Source: Marinobacter manganoxydans MnI7-9
Lineage (GTDB): Bacteria > Pseudomonadota > Gammaproteobacteria > Pseudomonadales > Oleiphilaceae
Direction: 5' to 3'
Assembly: GCF_000235625.1 (NCBI RefSeq)
Contig: NZ_AGTR01000009.1
Coordinates: 1 to 64,000 of the forward strand
DNA length: 64,000 nt
In this document: in pieces, positions 28,920 through 41,306 of the stretch
How the letters are laid out: the number at the start of each line of letters is the position of its first letter
Numbering within the stretch: position 1 is the first letter of the stretch
Program-made: the position numbers and the translations under genes
The notes under the pieces: generated by a model
Database searches by the model: none
Told to the model about the DNA's origin: nothing
What the model saw: the letters and a program-made list of their open reading frames with translations, nothing else

Positions 28920-29285
28920 ATGAAGAATCGTTGGGTAACAATCGTTTTAGCACTGGTGATTGCTCTGCAGTCACTGGCGGCTATTGGCGATACAAACCAA
29001 CCTCATCCCGCGACGCCTCATCACGCTCATAATCACGAGCATTCCCATGAAGACGTTGTCATTGACTCGGTCACGCTGGAAATGGAGGAGTCTTCCACCT
29101 CATCGGACCCTTCGCGGGATCACTCATCTGATCATGGCCATCTAAACCATGCCCATTTTCACATGGTGCTGTTGAGCGCGGCAACGGATATTGCCGTTTT
29201 GTCCGCCGGTCAGCGCCTGTCCGACTATCAGGCCAGCCATACTTCAGTCATACCACCCTCTCTGTTCCGCCCTCCAATCGCCTAA
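28920..29285 (+). CDS. small His-rich secreted protein of the czc cluster
   Basis: A 121-residue protein with a signal peptide (MKNRWVTIVLALVIALQSL) and a mature part rich in His and acidic residues (HHAHNHEHSHEDV, then DHSSDHGHLNHAHFH). Such small His-rich proteins often head czc operons and are thought to bind Zn, Cd or Co in the periplasm; this is family-context knowledge, not shown by the sequence alone. I use the ATG at 28920; a TTG codon lies directly before it. It is the first gene of the rightward metal-efflux run, 59 bp before the outer-membrane channel gene. Confidence 0.72.
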   Translation: MKNRWVTIVLALVIALQSLAAIGDTNQPHPATPHHAHNHEHSHEDVVIDSVTLEMEESSTSSDPSRDHSSDHGHLNHAHFHMVLLSAATDIAVLSAGQRLSDYQASHTSVIPPSLFRPPIA

Positions 29286-29344
29286 TCCTACGACCATCCC
29301 ACTAGGGAAACATCTGTTATTTAGACCTTCGTAGGAGAAGTTAC

Positions 29345-30673
29345 ATGCTTTTTTGCAAGCCCATGAGCACTGGGCGGCGTCTACAGCCGCGCCAGACTTA
29401 TATCCATTTATTGTGTCTGTTCGCGCTGGCGTTCAATGTTGCCGTTGCCCACGCCGAAGAGACGTCCTTAACTCTCGCCAATGCCGTGTCCCGGACGATG
29501 GCGCAAAATCCCAGTCTCCGGGTGTTCGACCTTCGCCTGCAGGGGCTTGAGGGAAGCCGTCTCACGGCCAATCAGGCACCAGCGTATGAAGCTGGCCTGG
29601 AGGTGGAGAATGCCCTCGGCAGCGGTACCCTGCAGGGTGTCGACGGGGCGGAATACACCCTGTCGCTATCCTCGGTCATTGAGTTGGGAGGCAAACGCCG
29701 GGCTCGCACGGGCGCTGTGAGCTCTCGCTATGATCTGATGGAGGCCGAACGTGAAGCCGAGACGCTGGATGTGTTGGGCCAGGTGACTCAACGTTATGTC
29801 GCCACCCTGGCGCTGCAGGAAAAGCTCGATTTGGCCACTCAATCCGTGGAATTGAGTGAGGCGATCCTCAACACCGTTACCCGTCGCACCAAGCAGGGCG
29901 CCGCACCTGAGGCCGAAGTCCTGCGCGCCAAGGCCGCGCTCGCCCAGAGCCGCATTGCCCATTCTGCCCTGCAAACCGAGTACGAGAAGCGGAAGATGGC
30001 GTTGGCATCGCTGTGGGGCGAAACGCGGGTAGATTTTCAGCGGTTGCAGGGAGACCTGTTCCGGTTCGAGTCCAGCGAGCGTTTCGAGGTGCTATACCAG
30101 CAGGCCAGCGAGAGCCCCGTGATCCGGGTCTACGCCAGCGAGCGGCGCATGCGCGATGCCGAGATCCGGTTGGCACGAAGCCAATCGGAAAGCGATATCC
30201 GCTGGCAGATCGGTGCCCGCCGTTTGGAAACAACGGGTGATACCGCACTGGTGGCCGGCATATCAATGCCACTGTTTGCCGGACGCCGGAACCGGGGCGA
30301 GGTGCAGGCAGCCCGAGCGGCGCGCGACGAGGTGCAATACCGCCAAGAGGAAGCGCTGCTACAACTGCACGCTCTGTTGTTCGAGGCCTACCACACCCGT
30401 CAACAAAACATCGATGCAGTCGAGCAGCTGCGCTCCACAGTGCTGCCCGATCTGACCAAGGCGCTCGACCTTACCCGGCAGGCCTATGAACGCGGCCGCT
30501 ACAGCTATGTGGAGTGGACCGCCGCACAGCGCGAACTGCTTTCGGCTCGCGAGGCACTCGTCGAAGCAGCCGCAACGGCGCTGCTCAATCAAGCCCTTAT
30601 CGAACAGCTTACGGCGCAGTCCATGACCCAAGGCCAGACCGCGTCCGCGCTAAACCAAACACAGGATTATTGA
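29345..30673 (+). CDS. czcC: outer-membrane efflux channel, CzcC/TolC family
   Basis: The outer-membrane channel of a tripartite heavy-metal efflux pump. The 442 residues contain a signal peptide ending AHA and two outer-membrane-efflux repeats with long helices (RYVATLALQEKLDLATQSVELSEA; LQLHALLFEAYHTRQQNID). The ELGGKRRAR segment is typical of CzcC-type channels. ATG 29345 is preceded by TAGGAGAAGTTAC. It is followed after 3 bp by czcB, as in czcCBA operons. Confidence 0.88.
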   Translation: MLFCKPMSTGRRLQPRQTYIHLLCLFALAFNVAVAHAEETSLTLANAVSRTMAQNPSLRVFDLRLQGLEGSRLTANQAPAYEAGLEVENALGSGTLQGVDGAEYTLSLSSVIELGGKRRARTGAVSSRYDLMEAEREAETLDVLGQVTQRYVATLALQEKLDLATQSVELSEAILNTVTRRTKQGAAPEAEVLRAKAALAQSRIAHSALQTEYEKRKMALASLWGETRVDFQRLQGDLFRFESSERFEVLYQQASESPVIRVYASERRMRDAEIRLARSQSESDIRWQIGARRLETTGDTALVAGISMPLFAGRRNRGEVQAARAARDEVQYRQEEALLQLHALLFEAYHTRQQNIDAVEQLRSTVLPDLTKALDLTRQAYERGRYSYVEWTAAQRELLSAREALVEAAATALLNQALIEQLTAQSMTQGQTASALNQTQDY

Positions 30674-30676
30674 ACC

Positions 30677-35025
<4,349 letters not shown>

Positions 35026-35043
35026 ACGCAGCGTACCTGAATG

Positions 35044-35065
35044 GGTTCCGGGCGCGCCCGGAACC
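35044..35065. terminator. 22-bp perfect palindrome after czcA
   Basis: A perfect, GC-rich palindrome with half-site GGTTCCGGGCG starts 19 bp after the czcA stop. It could form a strong hairpin that ends or attenuates transcription before the HupE-like gene. No T-tract follows, so classic rho-independent termination is not certain. Confidence 0.5.
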
Positions 35066-35236
35066 TGTCGCCGCAACGAAAACCTGGCGGGCATAGCGCA
35101 ATTGTGAGCTCGCCACTCGATTCAATTATTCATGTGTGATCGAATTCGATCATCACGACAAGAGCGAGAACAACATGTTTAAATTTTATTGATCGCCATT
35201 CTGTCCCTTGCCAGTGTCACTGCCTAGGCACATGGC

Positions 35237-36046
35237 ATGTCGGCGGAAGACCAGGCCCGGATACTCAATGCGGGCTACCTGGAGTACATCCGGCTTGGCG
35301 CCACCCATATGCTGACTGGATACGATCATTTGCTGTTTCTGTTCGGCGTCATGTTCTTTTTGACGCGCTTTAGCGAGATCATCAAGTTCATCACCGCCTT
35401 CACCATCGGCCATTCCATTACCCTGGTGTTCGCCACACTGTTCGGCATTACCGCCAATTACTACCTGATTGATGCGGTGATTGCGCTGACCGTCTGTTAC
35501 AAAGCCTTCGACAACCTCGGCGGCTTTCAGAAACACTTGCAAATGAAATCCCCGAACCTGACCTGGATGGTGTTTGCCTTTGGTTTGATCCACGGGTTTG
35601 GCCTGTCCACTCGGCTTCAGCAGTTGCCGCTGGGCGACGATGGTCTGGTGTTCAAAATATTATCGTTCAATGTCGGCGTCGAAGTGGGACAGATTGTGGC
35701 TTTGAGCATCATGCTGGCCGTGCTTATGGTGTGGCGAAAAACCGCATCGTTTGAGCGCTTCAGCAAAGCTTCCAACGTGGGGCTGATGCTTGCCGGTGGT
35801 CTGTTGCTGCTGATGCAGTTACATGGGTTTCAGCACACGCAGTACCCGGATGATTTTCCGCTCAACCGGGATGATCACCAACATACCCACGAAGACATGG
35901 CGGATAAAAAAGCACCGCTATCGAGCTACCCAAGACGCCTCGAATTACGAGGGCCATCCGCCGACACAGAGGGCGAAGAGCCGGCTGAACAAGCCAGTGA
36001 ACCTGAAGTCCATCGCCACGAGGACGGTGAACCCCACTCCCATTAA
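35237..36046 (+). CDS. HupE/UreJ-family membrane protein, signal peptide region damaged
   Basis: The 269-residue frame holds a HupE/UreJ-type membrane protein: GATHMLTGYDHLLFLFGVMFF at the start, FTIGHSITLVFA, and FGLIHGFGLS, with conserved histidines that may bind metal. A His-rich tail (DDHQHTHEDMADKK; HRHEDGEPHSH) fits a metal role. Upstream, ATG 35175 begins a signal peptide that is out of frame by one missing base in a T-run, and the restored frame also meets TAG at 35225 where AHGM would follow. Expression could begin only at ATG 35237, without a signal peptide, so the product is probably non-functional or mislocalised. Confidence 0.75.
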   Translation: MSAEDQARILNAGYLEYIRLGATHMLTGYDHLLFLFGVMFFLTRFSEIIKFITAFTIGHSITLVFATLFGITANYYLIDAVIALTVCYKAFDNLGGFQKHLQMKSPNLTWMVFAFGLIHGFGLSTRLQQLPLGDDGLVFKILSFNVGVEVGQIVALSIMLAVLMVWRKTASFERFSKASNVGLMLAGGLLLLMQLHGFQHTQYPDDFPLNRDDHQHTHEDMADKKAPLSSYPRRLELRGPSADTEGEEPAEQASEPEVHRHEDGEPHSH

Positions 36047-36071
36047 TCATATTAAACTTCGAGGAACCCTT

Positions 36072-36422
36072 ATGAAGCTCTTTACTGCCATTTTCACACT
36101 TGTTTTATTGGTCGGATCTCAACAGGTGCTTGCACACAGTGACCATGCCCATAAGTCGATTTCAGAAAAATCGGCGCTTGAGCGTGGCAGAGCGGCAACT
36201 ATGCAACTAACCGAAAAAGACGCAGGCTTAGGCTTCGGAAAGCTTCCCGAAAGCTGGGAGGTAGTTCCTGAAGACGCCGTAAAAATCCATAAGAAAGGCA
36301 GCGGTTATTTCATCGTATCGGTCACCAATCGGGCTGAAGCTCAAACACTTTACGTGCTCCTATCGAGTGACGGGGGAGTTTACGATGTAAATTTTACGGG
36401 TGAATTCGACGGTTTGGAGTAG
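36072..36422 (+). CDS. small periplasmic protein, DUF6488 family
   Basis: A 116-residue secreted protein with a signal peptide cut near LA-HSDHAH, an N-terminal His motif and a compact domain (GKLPESWEVVPEDAV; LLSSDGGVYDVNFTGEF). It resembles the DUF6488 proteins that travel with Czc and DUF3147 genes. ATG 36072 follows GAGGAACCC. It is likely a periplasmic metal accessory; the exact role is unknown. Confidence 0.7.
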   Translation: MKLFTAIFTLVLLVGSQQVLAHSDHAHKSISEKSALERGRAATMQLTEKDAGLGFGKLPESWEVVPEDAVKIHKKGSGYFIVSVTNRAEAQTLYVLLSSDGGVYDVNFTGEFDGLE

Positions 36423-36429
36423 AGCATAC

Positions 36430-36789
36430 ATGACATGGCATTGGATCATAACCAAATATCTGATTACCGCCGCCGTCGTGGTAGTGGTTTCCGAGGTCGC
36501 CAAACGCAGCGACAAGCTGGGCGCTTTGGTTGCGGCATTACCGTTGGTGACGATTCTGGCGCTGATTTGGTTGCACGTAGAAACGCACTCGACAGAAAAA
36601 GTGGCGAATCACGCTTGGTATACGTTCTGGTACGTGGTGCCGACACTTCCGATGTTTTTAATATTTCCGACGTTGCTGCCCCGAATCGGCTTTTGGCCTA
36701 CGCTGTTAGCCAGTGCTTTGGTGATCGCAGCCTGTTTTTGGCTATTTTCGTTACTGGTTGGGCAGCTTGGCATTGAATTGAAGCCGTAG
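36430..36789 (+). CDS. DUF3147-like inner-membrane protein
   Basis: A 119-residue hydrophobic protein with four predicted spans (KYLITAAVVVVVSEVAKR; LGALVAALPLVTILALIWL; TFWYVVPTLPMFLIFPTLL; LLASALVIAACFWLFSLLV). It fits the DUF3147 family frequently found beside heavy-metal efflux genes. The start ATG 36430 is preceded by GGAGTAGAGCATAC; it lies 7 bp after the DUF6488 stop. It is the last gene of the metal run. Confidence 0.72.
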   Translation: MTWHWIITKYLITAAVVVVVSEVAKRSDKLGALVAALPLVTILALIWLHVETHSTEKVANHAWYTFWYVVPTLPMFLIFPTLLPRIGFWPTLLASALVIAACFWLFSLLVGQLGIELKP

Positions 36790-37187
36790 GGAGTGTTACC
36801 AGCGTTTTTGTCGAACGAACATCCGCAAAACGGGGCGAGTGTAACGCTGGCCTCGTTCGCGGTTCCCGTAGTGTGGGCACAATTCAGAGCGGTGCAAGAC
36901 ACTTTTGAGTTATTCCCTTGAGTACAATCGAAAAGAGCTGTCCTAATTGACAGAGCCGCTGTAGCGTCAATTCGACAATTACGTCCAGTTTGGCCTCTTG
37001 CAACGTGTCTAAATAGACTCCATCTGTACGCATTTTGGCGTCGAGCTGAAGAAAATTCACCCTAACATTAGATAATCTATTATTATCCTGTGTCATATCT
37101 AAGCTATACAAAGTCTAAAGCACGAGCTAAAATTGTATGTATATACATAGTACGTAATACAGTACGAAATAAGCAGGAGGGAATTCC
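36790..37187. promoter_or_regulatory. 398-bp gap with palindrome and direct repeats before the KfrA-type gene
   Basis: No convincing gene is seen. A leftward 75-codon frame at 36884-37111 opens with TTG and has no recognised motif. At 37136-37149 is a perfect 14-bp palindrome with half TATGTAT. Right after it, AGTACGTAATA (37149-37159) and AGTACGAAATA (37161-37171) form a direct repeat. KfrA-type proteins bind repeats in their own promoter, so this is a likely operator. It is also a candidate recombination site of the transposon. Confidence 0.5.
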
Positions 37188-38207
37188 ATGGCACGTGGCG
37201 GTATCAACAAAGCACTGGTGACCAGGGCCCATCAGGCCGTTCTAGCCAGGGGGGAAAACCCCTCCATTGACGCGATACGTATAGAGCTCGGTAATACCGG
37301 CTCCAAATCAACGATTCATCGCTATCTCAAAGAGCTGGAGGAGGAGGCGTCCACCAGACTCGACGATGAGGCCCTATTGAGCCAGCCCATTAAGGACCTC
37401 ATTGCGCGCCTGGCATCGCGCCTTCAGGAAGAGGCCCACGGCATCGTCGAAGAGAGTAAAAGCCGCTATGAACACCAGATCAAAGAGCTCTCTGACCGCT
37501 GCACCGCGCTCACTCAAGAGGCTGGCCAGCTGGGCGATCAGCAGAAAGTGTTGGAATCGCGCCTTGATGAGACGAGTGCGCAACTGGCTGCCAAATCCGC
37601 AGCCTGCGATGCCTTAGATAAACAACTCAACGAGGCGGGTCAGCGCGAGGCCAGCACGACGGCGCTGCTCAAGGAAAAGCAGGCTCATATCGAATCCCTT
37701 GAGGAAAAGCACCGTCACAGCCGGGAGGCACTGGAGCATTATCGTGAATCGGTGAAAGAGCAGAGGGATCAGGATCAGCGCCGGCATGAGCAACAAATTC
37801 AGCAGCTTCAGGCCGAGATTCGCACGTTAAACCAGACAATCTCCGTCAAGCAGGGCGACCTGACCCAGCTCAACAAGGATAACGCGCGCCTGGTGAGCGA
37901 GTTGGGCGCTGCGCGCAAAGCAACACAGGACCTCGAATCGAAGCTTAATCGGACTGACGCGAAGCTTGAAGATGCCAATAAGCAATTGCAAACCCAGACG
38001 ACGGATCTGCAGCAGTACGCCGACAGCGCTCAGCGCCAGGCCTCGCAAATTGATGAGCTGACGCAACGCCTTGAATCGGCGCAAAGCAAGGTGCAAGATT
38101 TTACCGTCAGCCAGGCCAAACTGGAGACTGAGCTATCGGTTAAGAACGATATGATTGAGCGCCTAATGGCTGAAAAGCGGCGTCAACACGACAAACCAGC
38201 CACTTAA
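37188..38207 (+). CDS. KfrA-type DNA-binding coiled-coil protein (TnpT-like candidate)
   Basis: A 339-residue protein with an N-terminal KfrA_N helix-turn-helix region (residues 1-60: ARGGINKALVTRAHQAVLARG; KSTIHRYLKEL). A continuous coiled coil rich in Gln, Glu and Lys runs from about 75 to 330. KfrA proteins are plasmid-encoded autoregulators with filament-like tails; TnpT of Tn4651-type transposons has the same layout and helps the tyrosine recombinase TnpS. Its position just inside the right inverted repeat, in an element with a tyrosine recombinase, makes the TnpT role plausible. AGGAGGGAATTCC precedes the ATG. Confidence 0.8.
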   Translation: MARGGINKALVTRAHQAVLARGENPSIDAIRIELGNTGSKSTIHRYLKELEEEASTRLDDEALLSQPIKDLIARLASRLQEEAHGIVEESKSRYEHQIKELSDRCTALTQEAGQLGDQQKVLESRLDETSAQLAAKSAACDALDKQLNEAGQREASTTALLKEKQAHIESLEEKHRHSREALEHYRESVKEQRDQDQRRHEQQIQQLQAEIRTLNQTISVKQGDLTQLNKDNARLVSELGAARKATQDLESKLNRTDAKLEDANKQLQTQTTDLQQYADSAQRQASQIDELTQRLESAQSKVQDFTVSQAKLETELSVKNDMIERLMAEKRRQHDKPAT

Positions 38208-38385
38208 GGAACGGGGCTACAGAGCCTTACAAGGTTTTCAGTATTTCCACTTGCAATCAACGATATACAGAACATTCGGCTAAATTTAGCACTATTACCG
38301 GCCGCACCTCGTGAAGAGCGTAGGGGAAGGTATCAATGAAAGATCAAGGGTTTCTGAATAGCGAAAATAGTTTTGTTATCAATAG

Positions 38386-38431
38386 CTTATCTCAACTTTG
38401 GCGGATATTTCCAGAATCCCGTCCGACCCTC
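38386..38431 (-). repeat. right terminal inverted repeat of the 15.9-kb Tn3-family transposon
   Basis: Read on the minus strand it begins GAGGGTC and ends TAAG, matching the left end at 35 of 46 positions. It lies in the 458-bp space between the KfrA-type gene and the Xre gene, which is otherwise empty apart from the Xre promoter. Confidence 0.87.
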
Positions 38432-38606
38432 TGCATGCTTCATTTGGACGTATTCGGGATTTAGTGGAGTTTAGCACCGCTGCAGTATGCTTTCTGTAAC
38501 GGCCTGAAAGTGCAATGCCCTCGGCGCTTCAGCGTTGATCGGCCAATCGCAAAGAGATAGAAGGATTTGAAGGGGTAATCTTCGCTGGAGATACGAGGGC
38601 CGGTTG

Positions 38607-38673
38607 TTGTTTCCGGCCATCTCCGGCTCTATACTGTTATCATATGAAGTATTGGAGCTTATCAAATGATAAC
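38607..38673 (+). promoter_or_regulatory. promoter and operator of the Xre-RES toxin-antitoxin operon
   Basis: TTGTTT (38607-38612) and TATACT (38630-38635) are 17 bp apart. Immediately after, GTTATCAT (38636-38643) and its inverse ATGATAAC (38666-38673) form an inverted repeat whose second arm contains the start codon of the antitoxin. This is the expected layout for tight autorepression by the Xre-RES complex. Confidence 0.65.
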
Positions 38674-39199
38674 TATTGAGTCCGGCGGAAAAGACAAATC
38701 CCGCAGCGAAGCAATGAAGGTGTTTAAGCCTCAGCTTGAAAAGCGGACGCAAAGCGATGATGAGCTACGCGCCCAGAAAGAGCTGGTGGTGAAGATCATC
38801 TTTAACAGAAATTCTACTCACCGAAAGGAAAATTCGGACATCGTTCATTCCATTATGGAAGGGTTTCCTGCGGCGGCAGTATCTCGGCTCGTTGAGTACC
38901 TCAACATCCGTCAGAATGAGATGTTAAAGCTTCTGCACATTACATCGGCAACTTTCAGTCGGCGCAGGAAAGACGGTAAGCTCGAGTCTGTCGAGTCCGA
39001 TCGGGTCTACCGGTACACGCGTTTGGCTGCATTGGCTACGGATATGTTTCATGGTGATGGAGAGGCAGCCCGGCACTGGCTCAAGAGTCCTGCTTACGCC
39101 TTCAAAGGTGAAACACCGCTGGAACATGCTCAAACTGAATATGGTGCTCGTGAGGTAGAGAATCTGATCGGACGGATTCGACATGGAATTCCTTCATGA
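38666..39199 (+). CDS. Xre/MbcA/ParS-type antitoxin (DUF2384)
   Basis: A 177-residue antitoxin. The middle holds an HTH-like region (LNIRQNEMLKLLHITSATFSRR) and the C-terminus the toxin-binding domain of the Xre/MbcA/ParS family (ALATDMFHGDGEAARHWLKS; FKGETPLEHAQTEYGAREV). The last residues RIRHGIPS are typical. It overlaps the RES toxin by four bases (ATGA), the standard arrangement. It lies just outside the transposon end. Confidence 0.9.
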   Translation: MITIESGGKDKSRSEAMKVFKPQLEKRTQSDDELRAQKELVVKIIFNRNSTHRKENSDIVHSIMEGFPAAAVSRLVEYLNIRQNEMLKLLHITSATFSRRRKDGKLESVESDRVYRYTRLAALATDMFHGDGEAARHWLKSPAYAFKGETPLEHAQTEYGAREVENLIGRIRHGIPS

Positions 39200-39714
39200 G
39201 TGATTTGAAGTTATTCAGGATATGCGACCCACAATACGCCGAGACTCCTGATCAGATGCTTTCTGGAGAGGGGGCTTTTCGATATGGGGGGCGCTGGAAT
39301 ACTCCTGGGAGTCGAGTTGTCTATTTAGCGGAATCCCTGTCGCTGGCTGCCTATGAGTTGCTTGTGCATGTTCCTGACCAGGTTATTGCCCCCTACAAAC
39401 GGATCAAGGTTGAGGTGCCGGAGAAGCTAATCATGACTCTGGATGATTCTGTGCTTCCAGATGATTGGCAAGAACCCGGCCACCCTGACTTGGTAGCGAT
39501 CGGTGATGACTGGATTGCCAGCGAACAGTCTTTGGGCCTGTCAGTACCTAGCGCCCTAATCCCTGGAGAACGAAACGTAATGCTGCTTAGAGATCACCCC
39601 GATTTTGACAAAGTGCGGACTGGCGAGATTGAAGATTTTCGGTATGACGCTCGGCTTACAGGAATTATGAAAAAGCGCTTATCATCGGTTGACCATGATG
39701 ACGAAAACCACTGA
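39196..39714 (+). CDS. RES-domain toxin (NAD+-degrading/ADP-ribosyl-transfer type)
   Basis: A 172-residue RES toxin. Characterised members deplete NAD+ or ADP-ribosylate a target. Conserved segments are RICDPQYAE, EGAFRYGGRWNTPGSRVVYLAE (active-site Arg and Tyr), LAAYELLVH (Glu) and the late PSALIPGERNVMLLRDHPDF, which carries the Ser of the R-E-S signature. All key positions look intact. It is coupled to the antitoxin. Confidence 0.92.
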   Translation: MSDLKLFRICDPQYAETPDQMLSGEGAFRYGGRWNTPGSRVVYLAESLSLAAYELLVHVPDQVIAPYKRIKVEVPEKLIMTLDDSVLPDDWQEPGHPDLVAIGDDWIASEQSLGLSVPSALIPGERNVMLLRDHPDFDKVRTGEIEDFRYDARLTGIMKKRLSSVDHDDENH

Positions 39715-39747
39715 ACTCAGCCATCAAGGACAATCGCTAGTGATCGC

Positions 39748-39984
39748 TTAGGGTGCATCGCACACTCGCCGAATTTCTTGGGATCCCCAAATCAGGACGC
39801 AAGGTTTGCCCGAGCGGTCCCATACAGCAATCGCAGGGTCTACGCATTCTGCAGCAAGCGCCCTCGCCTTTTGTTCAGCCTCATGCAATGTAGCAAATCC
39901 GTGCTGGTCGGTCCTATCAGCCGTAAAATAACCACAGTAAAATTCTGATTCTTTCATCTCATACCTGCCTTGGTATTGCCGCAT
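39748..39984 (-). CDS. hypothetical small protein (last gene of unknown operon)
   Basis: A 78-residue (or 69-residue if ATG 39957 is used, which has a better AGG-containing ribosome site) cytoplasmic protein without recognised domain. It contains FATLHEAEQKARALAAECVDP and VWDRSGKPCVLIWGS, reminiscent of small single-domain alpha/beta proteins. Its ATG directly follows the upstream gene's stop, so it is translated with the operon. Function unknown. Confidence 0.55.
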   Translation of the reverse strand: MRQYQGRYEMKESEFYCGYFTADRTDQHGFATLHEAEQKARALAAECVDPAIAVWDRSGKPCVLIWGSQEIRRVCDAP

Positions 39985-40818
39985 TCAGTTCAAAAGAAGG
40001 CTCGCACTCCTGCTGTATTGATCAATCAATTGTCTGTACTGGTTTACGGTATCTGAATCCAAACCAATTGCTTCACCCCGCGTTGCCAACTCATGGGCTG
40101 CAGCAACGAGAGCGCCATCAAGCTTGTCCTCGTAACGGGTGTCTTTCAGATTTACGTCAATGGCGGATTGAAGGACTTTCAAACCGTCGTGAAGGGTCTG
40201 CCTGGAATTGGAGAGCCAAAAGCCAACCCGGTAGCGACAGGGAGCAAAACCAACTTCGGCACATCGGCTAAAGGCGTCCATTGTCTCTTGCGCTACCTCT
40301 CTGAGACCACTGTTCTCAATGCTTGGCGCCATAGGAATGGCAACGTCCGGCCCGTTGACCAAATGCTTCAGAAGATTGGTTTCGGCCACAAAATAGTCCG
40401 CCGGCCAGTATCCTTGTTCTGAGGCCTTTTTCATTAGGTCATAGGCAGCCTTGTCCCGATTCGGTATATCCGCTTCAGCAAATAGCAGAAGCAGAGCATT
40501 GTTGACCAGGACATCAACACTCATGTCCCCGCTGGTCAGCCGGTTTACCCAGTGATTCGGTCCGTAATGAACAATGAAAGGGATACCAACCTCTTCCTCA
40601 AAATGTGGTGACGTTGGCGTGGTGTGGTCCATGCCGATTGCTAAAAGCAGCGTTTGCAGGCGCTCTTCGCTGGTGTCCAGGTTGTGACCGAAAATTTCCG
40701 AGACGAGATCAAAGGTAACCTCTGGGAACGGCTTACCAGGAAGAGCTTCAGAGGAGGCCAAGACCGGTCCAGCCATCATGGCACCTACCAAACAAAGAGA
40801 GCCGACTAACCTCTTCAT
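39985..40818 (-). CDS. hypothetical secreted helical protein
   Basis: A 277-residue protein with a clear signal peptide (KRLVGSLCLVGAMMAGPVLA, cut before SSEALPG). The mature part is helical (NNALLLLFAEADIPNRDKAAYDLMKKA; FSRCAEVGFAPCRYRVGFWLS), loosely like Sel1/TPR solenoids, but no confident family. ATG 40818 overlaps the previous gene's stop (ATGA) and has GGGAGC upstream. It is probably periplasmic. Role unknown. Confidence 0.65.
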   Translation of the reverse strand: MKRLVGSLCLVGAMMAGPVLASSEALPGKPFPEVTFDLVSEIFGHNLDTSEERLQTLLLAIGMDHTTPTSPHFEEEVGIPFIVHYGPNHWVNRLTSGDMSVDVLVNNALLLLFAEADIPNRDKAAYDLMKKASEQGYWPADYFVAETNLLKHLVNGPDVAIPMAPSIENSGLREVAQETMDAFSRCAEVGFAPCRYRVGFWLSNSRQTLHDGLKVLQSAIDVNLKDTRYEDKLDGALVAAAHELATRGEAIGLDSDTVNQYRQLIDQYSRSASLLLN

Positions 40819-41306
40819 TTCACGAGCTCCCGGTCCCTTACCTCGTCGATCTGCCAACTGTCGATGTCTGTTGAGTAGCGAAGCTCGATGGTGCGTGCAA
40901 TTGTCGGAACGTAGTCCACACAGGTGTTGGTCACCAGGTAATGCAGTTCAGATTGCCGGGTTTGAGAACCATAGGTTTTGGCGTTCTGGAACATGAGATT
41001 CTCGCACTTTGCATTCATCCGCTCGAGTTCGAGAACACGATGCTGCTCGATGTCAGTGCCTTGGCCGGTCGTCTGAGACAATTGAGCGACTACTTCGTTT
41101 AAAGAGCGGCGGTATTTTCGACTGTAGAAGACATTTAAATCTCGATCAGACAAGCCAACCGCAGCCTTGTCGTAGTAGATTTCAACCAATTCTCTGGCGT
41201 TCGCTTCCGTTGCCAAACGCAGAGACTTTCGGTCGTATTCAGGGGGATCGGCGAGCGCCAATGTGCTCAAGCCTGCCGAAAGGAGCAACAGGGTCAGTTT
41301 TTTCAT
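40815..41306 (-). CDS. hypothetical secreted protein
   Basis: A 163-residue protein with a signal peptide (MKKLTLLLLSAGLSTLALA, cut before DPPEYDR). The mature part is mixed helix and strand (ANARELVEIYYDKAAVGLSD; LVTNTCVDYVPTIARTIELRYS), with two Cys that could pair. The ATG at 41306 shares one base with the upstream stop (TGATG), and GGAG lies before it. No family recognised. Confidence 0.65.
   Translation of the reverse strand: MKKLTLLLLSAGLSTLALADPPEYDRKSLRLATEANARELVEIYYDKAAVGLSDRDLNVFYSRKYRRSLNEVVAQLSQTTGQGTDIEQHRVLELERMNAKCENLMFQNAKTYGSQTRQSELHYLVTNTCVDYVPTIARTIELRYSTDIDSWQIDEVRDRELVK

Noticed and set aside
36884-37111. 75-codon leftward frame before the KfrA-type gene
   Set aside because: TTG start, no ribosome site, no domain, and it lies in the repeat-containing control region. 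A real small gene cannot be excluded but is not supported.
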